Origin: Porticoccaceae bacterium
GTDB taxonomy: Bacteria; Pseudomonadota; Gammaproteobacteria; Pseudomonadales; Porticoccaceae
NCBI GenBank assembly: GCA_024959305.1
Contig: JANXGQ010000034.1
Span: 1-58,980, forward strand
Direction: 5' to 3'
Length of the DNA stretch: 58,980 nt
Each line of letters starts with the position of its first letter. The stretch's first letter is position 1. The position numbers were made by a program, and so were the translations under genes. Of the stretch, positions 8,433 through 18,865 are shown piece by piece. The notes below the pieces were generated by a model. That model was not told the DNA's origin. It did no database searches and saw nothing but the letters and a program-made list of their open reading frames with translations.

Positions 8433-9259
8433 AGTTTTATTTGTCCATGGAAAACGCTGACTGCGGGTCCGGTCATAAGCACCGGTTGAGAATCACCTCG
8501 CCACTCAATGCGTAACTCTCCCCCCAGCAACTCAATTTTGACTGAGTGGCCTGTCAGTTTTTGCTGTATGGCTGCTACCGCGGCTGCACAGGCCCCAGAG
8601 CCACAAGCCTGTGTTTCGCCTACACCGCGTTCAAATACCCGCAGTTTTATATGCTGTGGATCTACAATCTCCATAAAGCCAACATTGACGCTTTCGGGAA
8701 ATCTTGGGTGCGCCTGTAGTTGAGATCCAAATGCTTCTACAGCTGCCGTCTCAATATCCTCCACTTGGATCACTGCATGGGGATTACCCATTGAGATTAC
8801 CGAGATAGAATAGGGCTGATTATCTATATCAATTGTGTACAGCTTATCTTGCTGTTCCGCAACAAAGGGGATATCTGCTGGCTTAAAGACCGGCGCACCC
8901 ATATTGGCGGTGATTAAATTTTTAGAGCTGGATTGTATCTCCATAACCCGATTCTTGGTTTTTACCAGCACTGATTTTTTGCCAGATAGACGTTGATCAA
9001 AAATATAGCGGCCCAGACAGCGCGCGCCATTGCCACATTGTTCTACCTCGGCGCCATCACAGTTAAAGATACGATAGTTAAAGTCTATATTTTTCTCTGA
9101 CGGGGGCTCGATCACCAGTACTTGGTCGCAGCCTATACCAAGATTGCGGTGCGCCAAACGCCTGACCATTTCGGGAGAAACATCAACATTTTGCCTGACC
9201 GTATCGATCACCACAAAGTCATTGCCAAGGCCGTGCATTTTTGTAAATTTCATCAGCAT
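8429..9259 (-). CDS. dapF: Diaminopimelate epimerase
   Basis: Converts LL- to meso-diaminopimelate for lysine and peptidoglycan synthesis, without a cofactor, by a two-cysteine mechanism. Both catalytic cysteines are visible: 'EQCGNGARC' (Cys 75) and 'TQACGSGACAA' (Cys 219). The N-terminus 'FTKMHGLGNDFVVID' is the family signature. Of two nearby ATG codons, the first (9259) has an AAGGGA 10 nt upstream; the second (9253) gives the more usual 'MKFTKMHG' start. It is the third gene of the lptM-lysA-dapF-DUF484 operon, next to lysA, which uses its product. Confidence 0.95.
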   Translation of the reverse strand: MLMKFTKMHGLGNDFVVIDTVRQNVDVSPEMVRRLAHRNLGIGCDQVLVIEPPSEKNIDFNYRIFNCDGAEVEQCGNGARCLGRYIFDQRLSGKKSVLVKTKNRVMEIQSSSKNLITANMGAPVFKPADIPFVAEQQDKLYTIDIDNQPYSISVISMGNPHAVIQVEDIETAAVEAFGSQLQAHPRFPESVNVGFMEIVDPQHIKLRVFERGVGETQACGSGACAAAVAAIQQKLTGHSVKIELLGGELRIEWRGDSQPVLMTGPAVSVFHGQIKL

Positions 9260-9273
9260 AGTCGAGGGTTCCC

Positions 9274-10530
9274 TTATTGCTCTGCCATCAGCTGTTCGCC
9301 CCTGACGAGATCCTCAAAAGTTTCCCTCGTCCTAATAAGATGTAACTGTTCACCATCCACCATAACTTCGGCCACTCTGGGGCGGCTATTATAATTTGAA
9401 CTCATGGTAAAACCGTAAGCTCCAGCTGATAACAAATACAGATAGTCGCCCTCGGCAATAGCCAGCAGCCTATCTTTGGCTAAAAAGTCGCCGGTTTCGC
9501 AAATTGGACCCACCACATCGTAGTTTTTTTCTGTTCTATTGGCTTTGCTCTCAACAGGATGGATATGCATCCACGCATTGTAAAGCGCGGGCCGCAACAT
9601 ATCATTCATCGCCGCATCAACGATTGCAAAGTTTTTTTCGCCATTGCTTTTTATCACCTGTACCTGCATTAACAGGACTCCCGCATTGGCGGTAATAGAG
9701 CGCCCCGGCTCCATTACTAGTGTCTCTGTGCGGTCCTTTAGAAGAGGCAGCAGAGCCGCCATATAGCTATCCACAGAAGGTACCACCTCATCCTGATAGC
9801 AGACCCCTAGGCCGCCACCAATATCTATATGTTGCAACCTAATGCCTGACTCAGCCAACTGGTCTACCAGTACCAACAGGTGATTCATGGCATCTATAAA
9901 TGGTCTGATATCGGTCAGCTGGGAGCCTATATGACAGTCGACGCCCACTATAGAGATATTCTCCATCTGCGCCGCCCGCTGGTAGACGTCAAATGCCTTG
10001 TTAATATCTATACCAAATTTATTTTCTTTAAGCCCTGTAGAAATATAGGGGTGGGTCTTGGCATCCACATCGGGGTTAACGCGCAGTGATACAGGTGCCA
10101 CCCGATTAACCTCGGCGGCAGTTCGGTTAAGTAACGCCAGTTCTGATTCTGATTCTACATTAAAACAGTGAATACCCACTTGCAGTGCACGGCGCATTTC
10201 CACCGCACTTTTTGCTACACCTGAATAAACTACTTTTGCCGGATCTCCCCCTGCTAATAGCACCCGCTCCAATTCACCAGCGGAGACTATATCAAAGCCG
10301 GCACCCAGTTTTGCGAGGGTCTGCAATACTGCAATATTTGAGTTGGATTTTACCGAATAACAAATCAGGTGATCTTGAGAGTCCAAGGCGCGCTGATAGT
10401 TTAAAAAGTTTTCGCTAATAGCGTCTTTGCTATAGGCGTAGCAGGGGCTGCCAAAGTCTCTGGCTATTGTGGCCAATGGCACATCTTCCATAAACTGTTG
10501 ATTATCGCGCGTGGTAATAGTGCTGTGCAT
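9274..10530 (-). CDS. lysA: Diaminopimelate decarboxylase
   Basis: A PLP enzyme converting meso-diaminopimelate to L-lysine and CO2. Of 418 residues, the alanine-racemase-like barrel carries the PLP lysine in 'CYSVKSNSN' (Lys 61), the glycine-rich 'DIGGGLGV' phosphate site and 'EPGRS'. The C-terminal domain has 'GPICETGDFLAKDR' (substrate-site Cys) and 'GAYGFTMSSNYNSRPR', all standard for LysA. It begins 5 bp after the small lipoprotein gene lptM and is followed closely by dapF, so the two last steps of lysine synthesis are co-transcribed. Confidence 0.96.
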   Translation of the reverse strand: MHSTITTRDNQQFMEDVPLATIARDFGSPCYAYSKDAISENFLNYQRALDSQDHLICYSVKSNSNIAVLQTLAKLGAGFDIVSAGELERVLLAGGDPAKVVYSGVAKSAVEMRRALQVGIHCFNVESESELALLNRTAAEVNRVAPVSLRVNPDVDAKTHPYISTGLKENKFGIDINKAFDVYQRAAQMENISIVGVDCHIGSQLTDIRPFIDAMNHLLVLVDQLAESGIRLQHIDIGGGLGVCYQDEVVPSVDSYMAALLPLLKDRTETLVMEPGRSITANAGVLLMQVQVIKSNGEKNFAIVDAAMNDMLRPALYNAWMHIHPVESKANRTEKNYDVVGPICETGDFLAKDRLLAIAEGDYLYLLSAGAYGFTMSSNYNSRPRVAEVMVDGEQLHLIRTRETFEDLVRGEQLMAEQ

Positions 10531-10535
10531 AGCCG

Positions 10536-10658
10536 TTAGGACTCCGCATCTTGGACTGTTGCATTGTCGTCCGGCAGATAGAGATCACCTGTGTTTCCAC
10601 AGCCGGTTAGTCCGCAGAACAAAATGAGCGAAAGTAGCAGTGGGAGTCGATAAAGCAT
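10536..10658 (-). CDS. lptM: LptM-like small outer-membrane lipoprotein
   Basis: A 40-residue frame: 'MLYRLPLLLSLILFCGLTGC' is a lipoprotein signal ending in the lipobox LTGC, and the mature part is 'GNTGDLYLPDDNATVQDAES'. The 'CG..G.LYLP' start after the lipidated Cys is the hallmark of LptM (formerly YifL), which in E. coli binds the LptD/LptE translocon and helps its oxidative maturation. Its place just before lysA is the conserved one. Short genes like this are often missed; identification rests on signal, motif and position. Confidence 0.85.
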   Translation of the reverse strand: MLYRLPLLLSLILFCGLTGCGNTGDLYLPDDNATVQDAES

Positions 10659-10817
10659 ATTCTGTTACCTTGGAAAAAGCGGTAGTATAGCGGTAGTGGC
10701 GGATTACACTCAAACAATAATGAAACCATTGCATTGGGGTGATACTCGATCATAGGTCGTTAAATACAGTCGTCTTGACTTTTTTAGGGACGACTCTCTA
10801 AAAACAGGAATCTATAC

Positions 10818-11150
10818 ATGACCGAAGCGCAGTTTAATCAGCTAGTTGATAAGCTTATGTTCTCTATTGAAGAGAGTATAGAGCACAGTGGTGCTGATAT
10901 GGATTATGAAAATAGCGGCGGGATGTTAACGCTGACTTGCGAGGGCAATGGTTCGCAAATCATTCTGTCGCGTCAGCCGTCACTTAGGGAAATATGGTTG
11001 GCTGCGCGCTCGGGGGGATTTCACTTTAAGTTGCAATCCACGCAAGATGGAGATCTGTGGCGCAATACGGTCAGCGCTGAACCATTGTCTCAGATGTTGA
11101 GTCAGGCCTGCCTAGCTCAATCTGGCGAGCAGGTTAGTTTCGAGTTCTAA
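10818..11150 (+). CDS. cyaY: Iron-sulfur cluster assembly protein CyaY (frataxin)
   Basis: A 110-residue bacterial frataxin that binds iron and modulates cysteine desulfurase IscS. The first helix is acidic ('[19 protein letters not shown]'), followed by strands with 'GMLTLTC', '[21 protein letters not shown]' and 'GFHF', the conserved sheet face of the family. The AGGAA ribosome site sits 7 nt before the ATG. It is divergent from the lptM-lysA operon, as in many gammaproteobacteria, and its 3' end overlaps the convergent argH by 17 bp. Confidence 0.93.
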   Translation: MTEAQFNQLVDKLMFSIEESIEHSGADMDYENSGGMLTLTCEGNGSQIILSRQPSLREIWLAARSGGFHFKLQSTQDGDLWRNTVSAEPLSQMLSQACLAQSGEQVSFEF

Positions 11151-12564
11151 TCAGCTCTAGCGCTCGCGCCGCGGCCGCTTTTACCTGCTCTGGCGCTGTG
11201 CCGCCCATATGATTGCGCGCCGCTACGGAGCCCTCAAGGGTCAATACATCGAACACATCTTGCTCAATAAGATCAGAAAAGCGCTGTAGTTCTTTGAGGC
11301 TCATCTCCCCAAGGTCTTTATTGTTGGCAATGCCATAGGCTACCGCCCTGCCAACAATTTCATGAGAATCTCGGAATGGGATTCCTTTACAGACCAGATA
11401 GTCGGCCAAATCGGTGGCGGTTGAAAACCCTTTGCGAGCTGCTCCGTACATAGCCTCCCGATTGGCTTGTATGGCTGGGATCATATCGCCAAAGGCGCGC
11501 AGGCAGTCTAACACCGTGTCTACTGCGTCGAATAATGGCTCTTTATCCTCTTGATTGTCCTTGTTATAGGCCAGTGGCTGGGCTTTCATCAGCGTCAGTA
11601 GCGAGATTAGCTGGCCGGTCACTCTACCGGTCTTGCCTCTAACCAATTCTGGCACATCCGGATTTTTCTTCTGCGGCATAATCGATGAGCCGGTGCAGAA
11701 ACGATCGGGCAGGTCGATAAATTGAAACTGAGCGGAGGCCCAGAGTATCAATTCTTCGGATATGCGTGACAGATGGGTCATTAGCATGCTGGCAAAGGCG
11801 CAAAATTCGATGGCAAAGTCGCGATCACTCACCGAGTCAAGGGAGTTCTCTGAGGGCTTAGAAAAAGCCAGTTCAGCGGCGGTAAACTCCCTGTCGATTG
11901 GGTAGCTGGTACCCGCCAGTGCAGCGGATCCCAAAGGGCTTTGGTTAAGCCTTTTTCTGCAATCACAAAGACGCCCAAAATCTCTCTCCAGCATTTCATT
12001 CCATGCCAACAGGTGATGTCCAAAAGTAACCGGCTGGGCTGTTTGTAAATGGGTAAAGCCCGGCATAATGGTATTGGCTTCGGCAACTGCCAAGTTGACA
12101 ATATGACGCTGTAGTTGGCTGATGGAGGGCTTGATAGTATCGATTTGATCCCTTAACCAGAGGCGTATATCGGTGGCTACCTGATCATTTCTGGAGCGCC
12201 CCGTATGCAATTTTTTGCCGACAATTCCAATGCGCTCTGTTAGAGCCGCCTCTATATTCATATGAACATCTTCAAGGGCTTGGGACCAGACAAAACGACC
12301 CTCGCTTATCTCGCTGGCGATCTCTTGCAACCCATCAATAATCTGGGTGAGTTCGCCACTGTCCAAAATGCCGACTTTCTCGAGCATCTTTGCATGGGCG
12401 ATGGATCCCTGTATATCCTGCGGTGCCAAGCGTTGATCAAAATCTACGGACGCGGTAAAACGTGCCACAAAAGCATCCACAGGCTCGTTAAAACGCCCTC
12501 CCCAAGAGGAATTGGTTGCGGAATTTTCAAGCTGTCCAGCTTTGTTTTTGTTAGATTTGCCCAT
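11134..12564 (-). CDS. argH: Argininosuccinate lyase
   Basis: Splits argininosuccinate into arginine and fumarate, the last step of arginine synthesis. It belongs to the fumarase/aspartase superfamily and shows the signature '[12 protein letters not shown]' (292-303, catalytic Ser loop), '[12 protein letters not shown]' and '[11 protein letters not shown]' (catalytic His). The family usually starts within a few residues of 'WGGRF'; here about 20 extra polar residues precede it, so the real start could be later, although no better-placed ATG is seen. The 3' end overlaps cyaY. A TATAAT-like -10 on this strand lies at 12599-12604. Confidence 0.95.
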   Translation of the reverse strand: MGKSNKNKAGQLENSATNSSWGGRFNEPVDAFVARFTASVDFDQRLAPQDIQGSIAHAKMLEKVGILDSGELTQIIDGLQEIASEISEGRFVWSQALEDVHMNIEAALTERIGIVGKKLHTGRSRNDQVATDIRLWLRDQIDTIKPSISQLQRHIVNLAVAEANTIMPGFTHLQTAQPVTFGHHLLAWNEMLERDFGRLCDCRKRLNQSPLGSAALAGTSYPIDREFTAAELAFSKPSENSLDSVSDRDFAIEFCAFASMLMTHLSRISEELILWASAQFQFIDLPDRFCTGSSIMPQKKNPDVPELVRGKTGRVTGQLISLLTLMKAQPLAYNKDNQEDKEPLFDAVDTVLDCLRAFGDMIPAIQANREAMYGAARKGFSTATDLADYLVCKGIPFRDSHEIVGRAVAYGIANNKDLGEMSLKELQRFSDLIEQDVFDVLTLEGSVAARNHMGGTAPEQVKAAAARALELIRTRN

Positions 12565-12702
12565 TGATGCAACTGCCCAGTCGGTGAATATCAGGGCGAT
12601 TATAGCTAATACTGATGGTTAGGGGATAGGTAAAAGTTGCGGTCTAATTGGCTTCTATATTCGCGATTATATGAATAAAGTGGCCGATTCGTTCGGTTGA
12701 CT

Positions 12703-12731
12703 CTGACAAAGTGCCCTAAATTGTCGATAAT
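12703..12731 (+). promoter_or_regulatory. Probable sigma-70 promoter of the hem operon
   Basis: CTGACA and GATAAT are separated by exactly 17 bp, each matching the sigma-70 consensus at 5 of 6 positions. The predicted start of transcription lies about 25 bp before the GTG of hemC, leaving room for a short leader. Promoter calls from sequence alone carry a real false-positive risk. Confidence 0.55.
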
Positions 12732-12762
12732 AGCGGCTTAAAAGCGATCTTAGGTTAAAACC

Positions 12763-13707
12763 GTGACTCAATTAGTGCGAATAGCAACCAGAAAAAGTCC
12801 TCTCGCTATGTGGCAGGCAGAGTATGTTAAGCGCCAGTTACTGGAGCATCATCCGCAGTTGCAGGTGGATTTGCTGGCAATGAGCACCAGAGGTGACAAA
12901 TTATTGGATACGCCTCTGGCCAAGGTTGGAGGCAAGGGCTTATTTGTTAAAGAGCTTGAAATTGCCATGTTGGAGGGTAAAGCGGATATTGCAGTGCACT
13001 CGATGAAAGATGTGCCTATGGCGTTTCCCGAGGGACTGGCGCTGGCGGTTATCTGTGAGCGCGAAGATCCGACCGATGCCTTTGTTTCGAATAATTATAC
13101 GAGTTTGGATCAATTGCCTGCGGGTGCAGTTGTGGGCACCTCCAGTCTGCGTCGTCAGTCACAGCTGCGCGCCCAATTCCCCGATTTGCAGATCAAAGAG
13201 TTGCGCGGCAATGTCAATACCAGATTGGCCAAGCTGGACAGTGGAGAATACCATGCGCTAATTCTTGCCAGCGCTGGTTTGACCCGTCTTAATATGCCCC
13301 AGAGAATTGCCTCTCGACTGGATACTGGCCTCTGTCTACCTGCGGGAGGGCAGGGTGCTGTGGGTATAGAATGCCGTGCTGACGACAGTGAAAGTCTAGA
13401 TTTACTGAAGCCGCTACACCATCTGGATAGCGCCTGCTGTGTTTTGGCTGAAAGAGCTATGAACCGGCGCTTGCAGGGCGGCTGTCAGGTGCCAATTGCC
13501 AGTTTTGCAGAGTTAGACCCGTCGGGGGATACAGTTAAAATGCGTGGTTTAGTGGGATCTATTGATGGCCAGACCCTGCTTGAGGCAGATATTCAGGGGC
13601 CTAGAGAGAGCGCCGAGCAGTTGGGTGAGGCACTGGCCGAGCAACTTCTATCTATGGGTGCCGGTAAGATACTGGCCGCAGTTTATGGCACTGAGCAGGA
13701 TGTCTGA
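12763..13707 (+). CDS. hemC: Porphobilinogen deaminase (hydroxymethylbilane synthase)
   Basis: Joins four porphobilinogens into hydroxymethylbilane in heme synthesis. The 314-residue protein starts with GTG: '[20 protein letters not shown]'. It has 'KGLFVKELE', 'AVHSMKDVP', 'GTSSLRR', 'LRGNVNTRL' and '[10 protein letters not shown]', with Cys 241 as the attachment point of the dipyrromethane cofactor. It is the first gene of hemC-hemD-hemX-hemY; its stop overlaps hemD by 8 bp, so translation is probably coupled. Confidence 0.97.
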   Translation: MTQLVRIATRKSPLAMWQAEYVKRQLLEHHPQLQVDLLAMSTRGDKLLDTPLAKVGGKGLFVKELEIAMLEGKADIAVHSMKDVPMAFPEGLALAVICEREDPTDAFVSNNYTSLDQLPAGAVVGTSSLRRQSQLRAQFPDLQIKELRGNVNTRLAKLDSGEYHALILASAGLTRLNMPQRIASRLDTGLCLPAGGQGAVGIECRADDSESLDLLKPLHHLDSACCVLAERAMNRRLQGGCQVPIASFAELDPSGDTVKMRGLVGSIDGQTLLEADIQGPRESAEQLGEALAEQLLSMGAGKILAAVYGTEQDV

Positions 13708-14446
13708 AAAACCGCTTTTAGTGGTCAGGCCATTGCGTGATTCAGATGCTTTTCTCGATCTGTTGGATCGGGCTGCGGTTCCCTATCGGCATATTCCGAT
13801 TATGAAAATCCAACCGCTGATTGAATCGCAACCTGAAGGCCAAAAAATAGCTGATCTTATCGATCGGCTAGACCAGTTCGATCAGGCTATTTTTATCAGT
13901 GCCAATGCCGCTGAAATTGGCTTGCCGATGCTTGCTAAGCGTTGGCCCAAGATGCCTGCAAGCATTGAAATTTTTGCTGTGGGACAGCAGACAGGGCAGC
14001 TATTGAGTGATTATGGTTATGATGTTTGTTGCCCAGCGCAGCAACCCAATAGCGAGGGGTTGCTTAGGGAATTGCCACAGCTACAGCATCTCGATGGTAA
14101 ATCGGTGGTTATTTTTCGCGGTGGTGAGGGTCGTCAGATATTGGGTTCAGAATTAACTAAGCGCGGGGCGCAGATTGCGTATTGCGATCTTTACCAGCGG
14201 GTTATAGAGCCTTTAAAAGTTGCCGAGGCTCAGGCCTTTATTGGAAAGGCCAGCTGCCTGGTCGCTCATAGCGGGGAGTTATTGCAGGCTTTGGCTATTA
14301 CATTCGAGAGGCATATACCTCTAGTTGTGCCCAGTGCTAGAATTGCGCAACTGGCACAGCAGCTTGGCTATCAACAGATACAGGTTGCCGAAAATGCCTT
14401 ACCTGTATCCATGTTTGATGCCGTAATCAAGTTGCGGGGTAAATAG
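13700..14446 (+). CDS. hemD: Uroporphyrinogen-III synthase
   Basis: Cyclises hydroxymethylbilane with inversion of ring D to give uroporphyrinogen III. The 248-residue protein starting '[20 protein letters not shown]' has the two Rossmann-like halves of the family, with '[11 protein letters not shown]', '[11 protein letters not shown]' and '[13 protein letters not shown]'. HemD sequences diverge widely, so the assignment draws on position as much as motif. The frame is open well upstream of the ATG, but the ATG overlapping the hemC end gives the normal N-terminus. Confidence 0.92.
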   Translation: MSEKPLLVVRPLRDSDAFLDLLDRAAVPYRHIPIMKIQPLIESQPEGQKIADLIDRLDQFDQAIFISANAAEIGLPMLAKRWPKMPASIEIFAVGQQTGQLLSDYGYDVCCPAQQPNSEGLLRELPQLQHLDGKSVVIFRGGEGRQILGSELTKRGAQIAYCDLYQRVIEPLKVAEAQAFIGKASCLVAHSGELLQALAITFERHIPLVVPSARIAQLAQQLGYQQIQVAENALPVSMFDAVIKLRGK

Positions 14447-14466
14447 GAAAATTTTGGGGACGCACA

Positions 14467-15606
14467 GTGACTGAAAAGACCGAGCAAGCACTTAAACAGC
14501 CGACCGTTGATGCCGAGGCACCTAACAGTGATACCTCTGATAGCGGCGCATCGAGCAAAACCAAAAGGTCTCTCCGCGCACTCTATCGCACCCTGCGCAC
14601 TATGTTTATTGTCGCGGTTATTTTGGGTATGGCTGCAGCTGGATGGTTGTTTTGGCAAGATTGGCAACAGCGGACTCTGGTGATTGACGAAACTAGCTCG
14701 GCAATCAAAGGCATGATTCGATCTATGCAAAAAGCCCAGCATCAATCGCTGGCGGTTGGCGATGCACAGACTGAACAGTTGCAACAGATTCAGCAATTGC
14801 AGCAGCAAATTCAAAACCTTCAGCTGCGTGTGAACACTCAGGGCAGACGTCTGGCTGAGCTGGGTTCCACCACGCGCAGTGACTGGTTATTAGCAGAGGC
14901 TGTTTACCTAACTCGTCTCGCCAGTCAAAGATTGCAAACGCAACGCAGTGTCAAAACCCCGCTGGCACTGTTGGAAAATGTCGATATTATTTTAAAAGAA
15001 TTGGATGATCCCGATCTGCTTTCAGTGCGCGGCGCTGTGGCGGAGGATATAACGGCCCTGCGTCTCGCCGGCGATGTGGATAGAGAGGGGATCTATCTAG
15101 AATTACAGGCGCTCGCCAATAATATTGAAAAGTTGCCGTTGGTGGATTTCCCAACAGAGGTCAGTCCACAGCAACAGGCCCCAAGGGCGCTGCAAAATAA
15201 TGAAGATAATATTTTTACAGGATTTTTAAGAGAGCTTGAGTCTCTGGTGCGTATTCGCGATCGTCAGACACCCCTTGAGCCTATTCTCCAGCCAACTGAG
15301 GAGTTATTGGTTAGGCGCAATTTTTCTATGATGCTGGAGCAGGCGCAGGTCGCACTATTGCGCGAGGAACAGGTTATTTATGATCAGAGCTTGCTAAAGG
15401 CTCAGAATTACCTAGCGCGCTTTTTTCAATACAATGCAAACGCTCAGGTAGCGCAGCGGCGACTTGCGACTCTGGCACAGGCCAATATTGCGCGAACGCT
15501 ACCGAGGATTAATCGTTCTCTGGAAGCATTGGAGACGCTGTTGATAGTCCGTCAACAGCGCTTAACGGAAACTGATAATGCAGTAGAAGTGGAGACAGCA
15601 CAGTGA
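14467..15606 (+). CDS. hemX: HemX family membrane protein
   Basis: A 379-residue inner-membrane protein. An acidic/Ser-rich cytoplasmic head of ~45 residues precedes one membrane helix (~'MFIVAVILGMAAAGWLFW') and a long Gln-rich coiled coil ('QLQQIQQLQQQIQNLQLRV'). It is annotated in many genomes as uroporphyrin-III C-methyltransferase, but the methylase domain and its SAM motifs are absent here, so that activity is unlikely. Its place between hemD and hemY is conserved, and it probably organises or regulates heme synthesis at the membrane. GTG start; the end overlaps hemY by 4 bp. Confidence 0.85.
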   Translation: MTEKTEQALKQPTVDAEAPNSDTSDSGASSKTKRSLRALYRTLRTMFIVAVILGMAAAGWLFWQDWQQRTLVIDETSSAIKGMIRSMQKAQHQSLAVGDAQTEQLQQIQQLQQQIQNLQLRVNTQGRRLAELGSTTRSDWLLAEAVYLTRLASQRLQTQRSVKTPLALLENVDIILKELDDPDLLSVRGAVAEDITALRLAGDVDREGIYLELQALANNIEKLPLVDFPTEVSPQQQAPRALQNNEDNIFTGFLRELESLVRIRDRQTPLEPILQPTEELLVRRNFSMMLEQAQVALLREEQVIYDQSLLKAQNYLARFFQYNANAQVAQRRLATLAQANIARTLPRINRSLEALETLLIVRQQRLTETDNAVEVETAQ

Positions 15607-16799
15607 GACAGATGTTGCTGATTACCCTGATGGCGCTGTTGTTTGGTGCTGCGGGGATCTGGCTTGTACAGCAGGATCAAGGCTATCTTCTAATCAGTCT
15701 GGGAACTACCAGCGTAGAGATGAGCTTCTGGGTTGGCGCCATCATATACTTTGTAAGTTGCGGTATTTTGGTATGGCTCTTATTGGTGGTTCGGTGGCTG
15801 TTAGATGCTGGAGGCATCGGGCGTTGGTGGCGGTTGCGACGCAGTTCTAGGCACAGCAGTAAAACCGCGAGGGGGCTGTTGCTGTTCTTGGGGGATGATT
15901 GGCAGGCCTCAAGTCAAATCCTCAGTCAGTCCGCTGCAAATTCCTCCATGCCTCAGGTGAACCTTCTATTTGCCGCTAGGGCCGCCGCCAAAAATAAGCA
16001 ATTTGATCGATCGCGCCAACTGCTTGAGCAGTTAAAGACGGCCCATCCCAATGTGGCTGTTCGCGCCGATCTTTGCTTGGCAGAGGTATTGATTGAAGAT
16101 TTAAAATTAGAGGAGGCTCTGGCAATACTGCTGTCTCTGGATCAAGACCACAAAATGGTGCTTAGGTTATTATCCAATATCTATCGTCTCCAGTCGGATT
16201 GGTCTGCACTCTGCGCCCTGTTGCCAGCTGTTAAAAAGCAACGAGCTCTGGGTGAACAGAGTCTTAGAGAGCTGCAAATAGAGTCCCACTGCGGCCTATT
16301 ACAGAGTTTTACCAATAAGGGTTTAGCCGGCGCAAGCAATGTCAAGATACTGGGCGAGATTTGGTCGGACGTTCCCAAGAATCTCCGCCAAGTGCCGGAA
16401 ATAGTGGCCGCCTATACGGATGCGCTAGCGGCGACAGATACGACCGACAAAGGCTTGGCTATTTTAAGTAAAGCGCTTAAATATCAATGGCATGGGGAGC
16501 TTATTAAGAGGTTCGGTAGCTTGGAGGCCAAGGATTCGGAAAAACAGTTAGCACTGGGTGAAAAATGGCTTAAAGAACATGCTGAGGACCCTCGGCTGCT
16601 GATGGCTCTGGGTCGCATATGCCAGCGCATGGGTTTTCTTGGCAAGGCCAGAGACTATATGATTGCTACCATTGCTATACAGCCCACTGCACAGGCTTAT
16701 TTTGAATTTGCGGCACTGCTTAGTTTGATAGGCGATAGCAGGGCCAGCGCGAAGATGTATCGTCAGGGTTTAGAGTTTGTTGTAGAGTCCTCAGCATAA
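15603..16799 (+). CDS. hemY: HemY family TPR membrane protein
   Basis: A 398-residue protein with two N-terminal membrane helices ('MLLITLMALLFGAAGIWLV' and 'VGAIIYFVSCGILVWLLLVV') followed by a periplasm- or cytosol-facing helical region with TPR-like repeats ('AKNKQFDRSRQLLEQLKTAHP', 'LMALGRICQRMGFLGKARDY'). It is the gammaproteobacterial HemY of the hemCDXY operon, not the Bacillus protoporphyrinogen oxidase of the same name, and no FAD-binding motif is present. The GTG start overlaps the hemX stop. It ends 2 bp from the convergent mnmC. Confidence 0.88.
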   Translation: MRQMLLITLMALLFGAAGIWLVQQDQGYLLISLGTTSVEMSFWVGAIIYFVSCGILVWLLLVVRWLLDAGGIGRWWRLRRSSRHSSKTARGLLLFLGDDWQASSQILSQSAANSSMPQVNLLFAARAAAKNKQFDRSRQLLEQLKTAHPNVAVRADLCLAEVLIEDLKLEEALAILLSLDQDHKMVLRLLSNIYRLQSDWSALCALLPAVKKQRALGEQSLRELQIESHCGLLQSFTNKGLAGASNVKILGEIWSDVPKNLRQVPEIVAAYTDALAATDTTDKGLAILSKALKYQWHGELIKRFGSLEAKDSEKQLALGEKWLKEHAEDPRLLMALGRICQRMGFLGKARDYMIATIAIQPTAQAYFEFAALLSLIGDSRASAKMYRQGLEFVVESSA

Positions 16800-16801
16800 A
16801 T

Positions 16802-18865
16802 TTAAATTTTTCGCCTTTTTAAATCTCTAATTAAAAACCGCGCCGGGTGCATAGCCAGCCGAAGCTCTCTCTGCAGTGGGGGAGTTTCGCCACTGATCTC
16901 TGCGGCTAGAATCTCTGCGGTCAGCGGTGCATAGCTCAAGCCTCTGGAACCTAAACCGCAATGTATAAATAGATTGGGTAAGTAGTTTCCCAGACTTTCC
17001 ACATAGGCCGTGGCATCCTTTCGCAAAGCTCCAAATAGCTGTTTAAAGTCTGCCACATCGGGGACTGGCCCAACCATAGGCAGATAGTCTTTGCTGGTGC
17101 AGCGGTAATTGGCGCGACCCGTTAAACTTTCTATGGCAGGAGAGCCCATGGCTTCTGCAATGCCATGGTCCGTTGCACAGATAGTGCTCAAATTAGCTTT
17201 GTGATCCTCTGCTCTCAATGCGCTTGAAAACAGGCCTTTATTATAGGTGGCACCGCAGCTGTGCAGGCCATTGTTGGCGGGGGCAATATAGCCTTTGCCA
17301 CAGATAACAGTTTTCAGCGCGGAGCTCTGGGCATTGCTGGGTATATGGGTTACCTGACCGCGAAGCTGAGTTACCGGTAGAAAATCAGTTTGGGGGAATT
17401 GTTGGCATTCAAAGGCATTGGCGATAACCAAGGTTTCTGCGCTCAATATTGTCTGACTGTCTGCGCTGTGCAATTCCCAGAGGTTAGTTTTAGCGCAGTG
17501 ATTAAGTGATTTTATATCCGCTGTTAGCAGCGGGATATTGATATCTTGCAGTAACCTCTGGCAGATAGCCTGTGGCGGCAGCCAGCCCAAGCTGGGAAAG
17601 AAAAGACCCTGCTGTGCATGGAGATCGAGGCCGCTCAGTGCGCAGATTTGTCGATTATCCACTGGGGTGACGAGATTTTTATGATCTGAGTAACGCTCGG
17701 CAATCTGCTGAAAATCGACCTGCGCTTTATCGCTTTCTGGCAACAATAGTACACCGCACTGAGCACCTAAACCCTGATCCCAATAGGGTTGGTAATAGCG
17801 ACTGGCCAATGTCATCGAGGTTAGATTAATGCGCGGCAGCTGATTATTCTGCACAGATAACCTAGGGTAGACAATGGCCTGAAGATTCCCCGACCCCTCC
17901 TGCCCCGCCGCTGGGTGACGATCGACAACAGTGACATCAAAACCGCGTTTAGCTAGGGCGCTGGCGGCTGTGCAGCCAGCGATTCCCGCGCCCAGTACCA
18001 AGGCCGTTTTGCGGCTTCTTGAGATAGGTGATTTATTTAAATACCAATGTGTCGCCTTGGTTGTGGTCTGCTTGTCGGCGCCAACAAATTGTCCTTTAAG
18101 AGATTCTCTTTTTTTGCCAAAACCAGTAATTTTATTGACCTTGAAGCCAGCACAGGTAAGCCCTTTGCGCACCTGTGATGCCGCGGTAAAGGTGGCAAAA
18201 GTAGTTTTGTTGCAGGATAGTGACGCCAGGGTTGAAAAGATCTTATCGCACCAGATATCAGGGTTTTTAGTAGGAGCAAACCCATCTAAAAACCAGGCAT
18301 CTACAGCTTTTTTCTGGTGGTTGGCCAGCGCTGGATCGGGACTTTCGGCGATCTCTTTAAGCATCTGATTAGCCTCACCTAACATAAGGTAAAGCTGTAT
18401 GCGACCGTTGGCCAGAGATAGTAGATGTATGCCCGGTGTCAGTTCAGGGTATTGACTAATCAATTCGCCAGATAGCTCTGCGAACCCAGACCAACTTTGC
18501 TGAATAGCCCTTAGATCCGATTTGCAAATCGGCTTTAATTCGCTGGAGATAAACTGCAATCGCCAGTCTTTAGGGGCTGTTTTAAGCCATAGATCACAGG
18601 CTGCAAGAAAATTCAGTCCAGTGCCAAACCCAGTCTCGCCGATAACAAATAATTTATTCTCAGATTCTGGGTGATTGGGTAAATTTTGCCAGCGCTGTTG
18701 GAGATTATTCTGCTGTAGAAATAGGTATTCTGTCTCCCTCAGACCATTTTCCTCAAAGGGATCGCCACTGTGGTAGTAAAAGTCGTTAAAATCTGTGGAG
18801 TAGGGGGTGCCATCACGCCATTCGATGGTTGCCATTTGGACTGCCTGATCGCTACTTTTAATCAC
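16802..18865 (-). CDS. mnmC: Bifunctional tRNA wobble-uridine modification protein MnmC
   Basis: Makes mnm5(s2)U34 in tRNA: the oxidase half removes carboxymethyl from cmnm5U and the methylase half adds methyl from SAM. Methylase domain ~1-265 has '[12 protein letters not shown]' (76-87) and '[17 protein letters not shown]'. The FAD domain begins with '[14 protein letters not shown]' (dinucleotide fold, GxGxxG at 292-297) and ends with '[14 protein letters not shown]'. The 687-residue length fits the fused enzyme. Two starts are possible: GTG 18865, overlapping the flavodoxin gene by 8 bp, or ATG 18835 giving '[13 protein letters not shown]', which is closer to the usual N-terminus. Confidence 0.94.
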   Translation of the reverse strand: MIKSSDQAVQMATIEWRDGTPYSTDFNDFYYHSGDPFEENGLRETEYLFLQQNNLQQRWQNLPNHPESENKLFVIGETGFGTGLNFLAACDLWLKTAPKDWRLQFISSELKPICKSDLRAIQQSWSGFAELSGELISQYPELTPGIHLLSLANGRIQLYLMLGEANQMLKEIAESPDPALANHQKKAVDAWFLDGFAPTKNPDIWCDKIFSTLASLSCNKTTFATFTAASQVRKGLTCAGFKVNKITGFGKKRESLKGQFVGADKQTTTKATHWYLNKSPISRSRKTALVLGAGIAGCTAASALAKRGFDVTVVDRHPAAGQEGSGNLQAIVYPRLSVQNNQLPRINLTSMTLASRYYQPYWDQGLGAQCGVLLLPESDKAQVDFQQIAERYSDHKNLVTPVDNRQICALSGLDLHAQQGLFFPSLGWLPPQAICQRLLQDINIPLLTADIKSLNHCAKTNLWELHSADSQTILSAETLVIANAFECQQFPQTDFLPVTQLRGQVTHIPSNAQSSALKTVICGKGYIAPANNGLHSCGATYNKGLFSSALRAEDHKANLSTICATDHGIAEAMGSPAIESLTGRANYRCTSKDYLPMVGPVPDVADFKQLFGALRKDATAYVESLGNYLPNLFIHCGLGSRGLSYAPLTAEILAAEISGETPPLQRELRLAMHPARFLIRDLKRRKI

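Noticed and set aside
10775..10804. Possible cyaY promoter (TTGACT, 18 bp, TAAAAA)
   Set aside because: The predicted transcript would begin after the AGGAA ribosome site, only a few bases before the ATG, and the -10 match is poor.
14467..15606. HemX as a uroporphyrinogen-III methyltransferase
   Set aside because: The common database name is not supported: the protein is a membrane helix plus coiled coil without SAM-methylase motifs.
17931..18368. 145-codon forward frame inside mnmC
   Set aside because: It lies wholly opposite a well-supported conserved enzyme and shows no known motif.
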